Below, in pieces: positions 58,780 through 64,000 of a stretch of DNA of 64,000 bases (its first letter is position 1; the number at the start of each line of letters is the position of its first letter). The notes under the pieces were generated by a model. That model worked only from the letters and a program-made list of their open reading frames with translations, made no database searches and was not told the origin of the DNA. Source of the DNA: Perca fluviatilis (Eukaryota; Chordata; Actinopteri; Perciformes; Percidae); NCBI RefSeq assembly GCF_010015445.1, contig NC_053120.1, positions 9,764,114 through 9,828,113 on the forward strand, read 5' to 3'. The position numbers and the translations under genes are program-made.

Positions 58780-59745
58780 AGGCCTCCCAAATCAGATAAA
58801 CATTTCATAAAAGAATTCTCAGACTTTCTGTCTCATTATACAACATCCTATGACCGTTTCTTGATTTTCGGTGATTTTAATATCAATGTGCTCGGCCCGC
58901 CGGGTAAACCCTTGGTTAGTGAGTTTTGCCATGTAATGGAGTTATTCGGCCTCCTCAGGACATAAATCAGGCGACCCATGTTCATGGGCACACCCCTTGA
59001 TCTGATTTTATCCCATGGGTTTTCCATTGATAATATAAGCATTGATGATGCATCCTTCTCTGACCATATGCCTATTGTGTTTCAATGTTAAACTACTTAA
59101 CTCACGTACACAGCCAAGATCTTCTGGCCACTACTCGTCATATTAACCCTTTTACCGCAACTAAGTTCTCTTGAATGCTACTTGGGAAATGCTATCACTG
59201 AATCTATCACTGCCCACTTGATCACCTTTTGAGCCCTGATGAGCTAATATCCTTCTTCAACACATCTTGCTCAGCTATCCTTGAAACTGTGGCCCCTCTT
59301 AAACTCCAGACACCATAATTTTAAATCTCAACAGTGGGCTGATGATTCCACCCGCCATCTCAGACAGGTTTGTCGAAGAGCTGGCTAAGTGGAAAAAAAG
59401 ATCACCTCCTAGTCTCTCTAGAAATATTCAGAAATTCCCTGGCCAAGGGCTAAGCATTTCTCTGACATTATAAAGCAAACATTCCCATCGCTTCCCTAGA
59501 ATTTTATTTAATACCATAAACTCAATTGTTAACCCTCAAGTCTCTCAGAGGTCGAGGCATCCACAAATAGCTGTGAAGAGTTCCTGGAAGTTTTTACTGA
59601 GAAAATTGACCACATCAGAGCACAGTTCACTCTTGTTGTATCTGACACCCCACCTCATTTCCCCATTGCTACAGCTACTTTTGACCAATTCGAAGCAGTG
59701 TCCTACACTGAACTATGGGACATTCTAAAGCACATGAAATGAAGA
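58780..59745 (+). pseudogene. LINE fragment, AP-endonuclease domain
   Basis: The frame reads Tyr-Arg-Pro-Pro, then Phe-Leu-Ile-Phe-Gly-Asp-Phe-Asn-Ile (endonuclease motif with the Asp and Asn of the active site), then Leu-Asp-Leu-Ile-Leu-Ser and Phe-Ser-Asp-His-Met-Pro-Ile (motif with the catalytic Asp-His). Downstream is linker sequence (Glu-Val-Phe-Thr-Glu-Lys-Ile-Asp). Stops after 58955 show it is dead. It lies in the HECT pseudogene just after the exon 8 remnant. Confidence 0.8.
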
Positions 59746-60005
59746 TACAAATCGCTCTGCATTCATTTGTGAATTGCGTTTCGCGGATACAAATCATTCT
59801 GCATTCATTTCTGCAATGTGTTTCACAAGTCACAAATTAGAGGCACATACACAAAGCATATTTACAGATACATATCACTTTGTATTCATTTGTGCATTGT
59901 GTTTTACAAGTTGCAAATACTTATGAGACTGTTTTAGGACCATATTGTTCACCTCATATTTACCTGAAGCTCTGTATATAAGGGGTCTTCTGGGGTGTCT
60001 GTTGT

Positions 60006-60616
60006 TAATCAGAATCAGAATCAGAATCAGAAATACTTTAATAATCCCAGGGGAAATTATTTTTGTTACCACTCCAGGTATACAAACAACAAATAAAAAC
60101 AACATATATTATCAAGACTTGAGAGAGTGTTGTAAGAGTTTAATGACCACAGGCAGGAAAGATTTCCTGTCGGCTCTGTGGTGCATCTGGGTGAGAGGAG
60201 TCTTCTGCTGAAGGTGCTCCTCTGCTGGGGCCAAGTGTGTCATAGAGAGGGTGTGAGACATTATCCAAGATGGACAGAAGCCTAGACAGCATCCCTCCTC
60301 TCAGCCATGGTGCGTCAGTGTGTCCAGCTCCTCCCCCACGTGACATCACCAGCCCTCCTGATCCAGTTTGTTCAGTCTGTTGGTGTCTGCAACCTTCATC
60401 CCACTACCCCAGCGCATGACAGCCGAAGAAGATAGCACTGGCCACAACAGACTGATAGAACATCCTCCAGCATCGTCCGGCAGATGTTAAGGACCTCAGC
60501 CTCCTCAGGAAAAAGGGTTGACTTTGGCCCTTTTTGTAGACAGCCTCGGCGTGTCTAGTCCAGTCAGTTTATTGTTTAAGTACACCCCCAGGTACCTTGT
60601 ACTCCTTCAACAGCAG
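60006..60616 (-). mobile_element. 5'-truncated LINE inserted in a pseudogene exon
   Basis: On the minus strand a frame codes Leu-Leu-Ser-Ile-Leu-Asp-Asn-Val-Ser-His-Pro-Leu-Tyr-Asp-Thr, then Ser-Phe-Leu-Pro-Val-Val-Ile-Lys-Leu, the C-terminus of a fish LINE. The 3' end has AATAATTTCCCCTGGGATTA and a (TTCTGA)n tail at 60008-60027 (plus-strand TCAGAA repeats). GTTAA lies at both borders as a likely target duplication. The matching exon in the intact HECT gene is uninterrupted. Confidence 0.75.
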
Positions 60617-61830
60617 TTAACCTGCGACCTTGCAGCTCTTGAAGATGTGAAGTGCCGTTAGCTGGTACATGTTCTACACAGAAGATGGAGAGAGGGCACG
60701 GCTACATGAAGTGATGACGAATTTATGAAGTGGGCCAGCCCCTCCCAGCACTTCGAATTCTGCTTAAGCTGACTTTGTGGAGCTCAAAGGTTTCTGTAGG
60801 ATATGAAAATGTGACTGAGAAAGCCACCACACATGTTGGTATAGGTGCTGGTCTGTAAGCTTTTGCCCTGATGAGGGAGCCGGTGACCAATGTTTTTGCT
60901 TAAGGCTTTATTCATTCACAGTCAGGTGTATAATAGCAGCTTTGCACAAGTGTCATTTATTGTCTTTTAGAAGAAAAAATATGGGGGAAATGGTTGAGGG
61001 TTTTGTAGATCAGATATGATAAATGGTTTGACAAACTGTACTCAGTTGTTGACACAGATATAGGGAAGTGAACTTGGAATGTGTAACTCTCTTATAGATC
61101 AATAATAGATTAATTCTTTTAAATTAAAGGGAATACTTCACCCCCTCAAAATGATAATTCGCCATATATGCTTACCCTGTGTTTACATTGATTTTTCGTG
61201 ATGACTTCCATAGGTGAACAAAGAGTTTTTTGCTTTTTGATTTTTCATTCACCATGAGGCGCATGGTGAAAACACATTTTATCAAGAATTCAAGGTAACA
61301 TGTTGGACAATGAATATACGAATTTACTAAGATGACTCATTCATGTTTTGTTTTAATCTTTAATAAAGCTACAGATCCAAAAGTCACGCACCAGACCGTA
61401 CGTTTCTTTGACATCTCCTAAACAGCTGGTTTTAAATACTTTGCATTGTGTCTCGCTGATATTCATAATTCCTTTGATATATTCAGGACGCTTTTACTAA
61501 CAAATTAATATAAAATTTTCATAAAATTCTCAATTCTATACTGTATTTTGCTCTCACAGAAATGTTTTGTATCGATCTCAACAATTAATGTATATATAAT
61601 TCTCATACGCTTTAAAAATTAAATGTTGAATTTCTTTTCAAAGGATTTATTAAACAAACACAAAAATGAACAATAAATGCTTCAATTTCAAATAGATATT
61701 CCTTTATTACCTTTATAAGGATAGACCTACATCAGAACAATAAATAACAATTCTTATGAAAAATAATTTGAGATAAATATTTGAATATACAAATCAATGA
61801 TGTTGAGAAGGCATACATGATGTCTGTAGG

Positions 61831-62759
61831 TGAAAGGATAAAACACTGTTCAAAGGCAAGTGTCAAAGCAATCGTTCAAAACTCATCATATCTTGATAGT
61901 GCAGCCCGGCTTCCAGCTACAAACGCCGGCCCAGTACCTTCGTTTCCAGCTACAAACACGTAACTGATGCATGTACCGTTTCCAGCTTCAAACAAGCAGC
62001 TGATGCAGCCCGGCTTCCAGCTACAAACAGCGCCAACTGATTGCAATCCGCTTCCAGCTCTAAACAACACAACTGCAACACCACTGCTTTCATTTGCCAT
62101 CCCGGGTGAAATCATCATGGAAGCCTGCTTTGATGTTCATAGACACTAGGCCTGCAGCCATCATGGAGTAGAACCATGGCGCAGACATGGACTGTACATA
62201 GGCCTACACGCAGAGTTTTGGTATGGCTGTGGAAGTCCCCAGCAATGCGATATGAGATAGCTGAGTCTCGCGGGAAACTTGTCTTGGGCATTCAAAGGAA
62301 GATGAATGGTAAGCATATATACACACCATATGTCTGTATGTACAAAACCAAACTACAGTTAACATTCGGTAGCTAACACACAAGACAGCAAAAGAGATGA
62401 TCAGGGGATTCACATAATTTAGCTTTAAAGCCATTTCTGTATATGGCCTAATGCAATCATCATCTTTGGCTGCTACTGTTTTGTAAGTAGTATTGTGTTT
62501 GTGGGAAAATGTCATCATGAAAATTGGCGTCAATCTGTAAAATTAGCGTTACCAACATTAGGTTATGCACATTTACTGTAATTCTGCATAGCATTGTTTC
62601 CCCAAAATAAACTGTAGCTTATACATATGTATTTGGTGGTATCTGTACTTTAATCTATTAATATTTGCATTGTTAGCAAGGTTGAACTAGTGTCTTAATT
62701 TTTTGTTTCCAGGGCTGGAATTGTCAAACATATAGTTTTTTTTTTTTTTTTCCCAACAG
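61831..62759 (+). other. Minisatellite and unassigned DNA
   Basis: 61895-62060 repeats a unit built around CTTCCAGCTACAAACA with AGCTGATGCAGCCCGG or variants, four to five times. 62176-62310 is an open frame from an ATG (62176) to a GTAAGC donor at 62310, coding Arg/Trp-rich sequence with no recognised family. It could be a first exon of the mucin-like copy, but the intact gene shows no counterpart. Confidence 0.4.
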
Positions 62760-63400
62760 GCTTTGCCTCACTGGCATATATGAATGAAGATGAGAAGCTT
62801 CCATTGGAGAGGTCGCAATGGAACCATCATTGAACTTATTGAACAGGTGTGCCAAAACAGAATGTATAAATTAACTGTTTTGTGGAGGTTCTTCAGCTAA
62901 CATTATCAATGATAACATAGAGAATATAAATATCTGTGTTTACATTAGCCATTTTAGTTTTAGCAAACAGCTCCTGAATGGAACGCAAACAGTCACTGTG
63001 ACAAGATTCAAAGGGTTGGAGCAACAACTGCAGCCACAACTCTGTGTAACCAATTCAAACCAGCCCACCATGCTCCAGTTCCAACCACCACAATTTGCGC
63101 ATACTTAACTCCAGTTCCAATCACCTACCAGGTGAAACCACCCCAGATGAAATCATCATTGATCCTACCATCTCATAGATACTGCCTCCACCACGGAATT
63201 TGAAACCACCACAGGTGAAATCATCATGATCCTGTTACACCACCTCCAACCACCACGAAGCCACCTTATTACCGACACAAGCCACTTACGGCTCGCACCA
63301 CAACTCTGACCCCACCCCACGGCTACGGTAACTACCACCACCAACTTGAGCCACCACAACTTGGACGCACCCGCTCACTGCAGCCCCCACATCTCTGGCT
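62760..63400 (+). pseudogene. Inverted degenerate copy of the mucin-like gene 5' part
   Basis: 62801-62847 (TCCATTGGAGAGGTCGCAAT, GGAACCATCATTGAA) matches the exon at 44700-44787. 62966-63035 (ACAGCTCCTGAATGGAAC, ACAGTCACTGTGACAA, ATTCAAAGGGTTGGAG) matches the exon starting at 44606, with a TTTAG acceptor kept. Beyond it the sequence is rich in CCACCACAA and CCAACCACCAC (Thr/Pro codons) up to 63390, but without the 15-bp array and with stops. It runs on the plus strand, opposite to the intact-order gene. Confidence 0.75.
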
Positions 63401-64000
63401 AAATAATGTTTATAGATGGCACGATTATTTACGGTTTCCTGGTTTCACATTTTTTACGAAAGCAAACCTCATATGCTTAGAACACACAAATCCAAAACAC
63501 AAATACATAGGCAAAACACAAAGTATCCTAGCAGAGCTGAAACTTACGTTCAAAACAATTAGATGTCTCCCCAAATGTATTTTTGTTTAAAATGACAGCA
63601 CGCACACACACACACACAAACCACACACAAACCAATAGAATGGGCAAAGAACCAATTGAACGCGATGCTCAATGTAAAACACTACTATGAATGGAAAACA
63701 CTTTATTACGTTTATCAGGGAGTCCCTATATGAATGCTTTTGCAAGTTCATTTGTTGACCTCCTAGTAGTCTGCTTTAGAATTTTTTTAAATATTATATT
63801 ATATTATATATAATATCTGTAAAAATGTTTTTATACTCAAATTCAAACACACACAAATATAATGTCATATAAACAAAATGTTTATTTTTCCACAGAATAT
63901 TGTCTCCACATCATACATATAGCTGATTGTATAAAATGTTTTACAATAGAAAGTATGCTAGTATACAGTAAAAGGCTGAAATTAGGCTGCATCCCTGTCT
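63401..64000. other. No gene recognised
   Basis: AT-rich sequence with a short (CA)n tract at 63601-63620 and a TATTA-rich stretch near 63790-63815. Nothing coding is seen. Confidence 0.5.

Larger units (their letters stand above)
53600..61830 (+). pseudogene. Decayed copy of the HECT ligase gene (3' half)
   Basis: Pieces match the intact gene in the same order and orientation. 53638-53672 matches exon 6 (GCAGGTACGCAGGACCTGTG against GCAGGTACTCAGGACCTGTG). 54800-54880 matches intron 6 near 27500-27570. 58570-58770 matches exons 7-8 with the intron between them gone. 59965-60005 plus 60617-60670 is exon 10 split by a LINE. 60680-60830 is the last exon and stop region. 61560-61830 is the 3' flank. 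The exons coding most of the HECT domain are missing, frames are broken, and the catalytic-Cys segment was not found. The retained intron-6 sequence shows it arose as a DNA duplication, not a processed transcript. Confidence 0.85.

Overview
This is nuclear DNA from a teleost fish, probably a percomorph. Genes are split by short and medium introns with GT/AG borders. The introns carry long (CA)n, (TA)n and (CTAT)n tracts, and the window is packed with Tc1, hAT, TTAA-type and LINE/SINE sequences. There are no operons, ribosome binding sites or other bacterial signals.

Layout. 1-1720: a Tc1-like transposase tail, a second inverted-repeat element, and on the minus strand two exons of a BED zinc-finger gene. 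3574-20210 (+): 23 coding exons of HPS3, a BLOC-2 subunit needed for lysosome-related organelles such as melanosomes. A stretch of about 30 residues that human HPS3 has is not found. 22182-32652 (+): a complete 15-exon HECT-type E3 ubiquitin ligase gene of the fish G2E3-like group, about 699 residues. 33468-44787 (-): a mucin-like gene whose repeat region is an 11 kb array of a 15-bp unit coding Thr-Thr-Ala-Ala-Pro, with many frame breaks. 44845-53590: transposon-rich DNA with no convincing host gene. 53600-61830 (+): a decayed copy of the second half of the HECT gene, opened up by a palindromic element, three LINE pieces and deletions. 62760-63400 (+): a degenerate, inverted copy of the 5' end of the mucin-like gene.

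The genes do not form a pathway. What links them is local duplication: the HECT gene and the mucin-like gene are neighbours, and broken copies of both lie together 20-30 kb to the right. The repeats can be dated against each other, because the HECT copy carries insertions for which the intact gene still shows the empty site. Exon borders were assigned by hand from splice signals, reading phase and recalled human HPS3; no alignment program was run.
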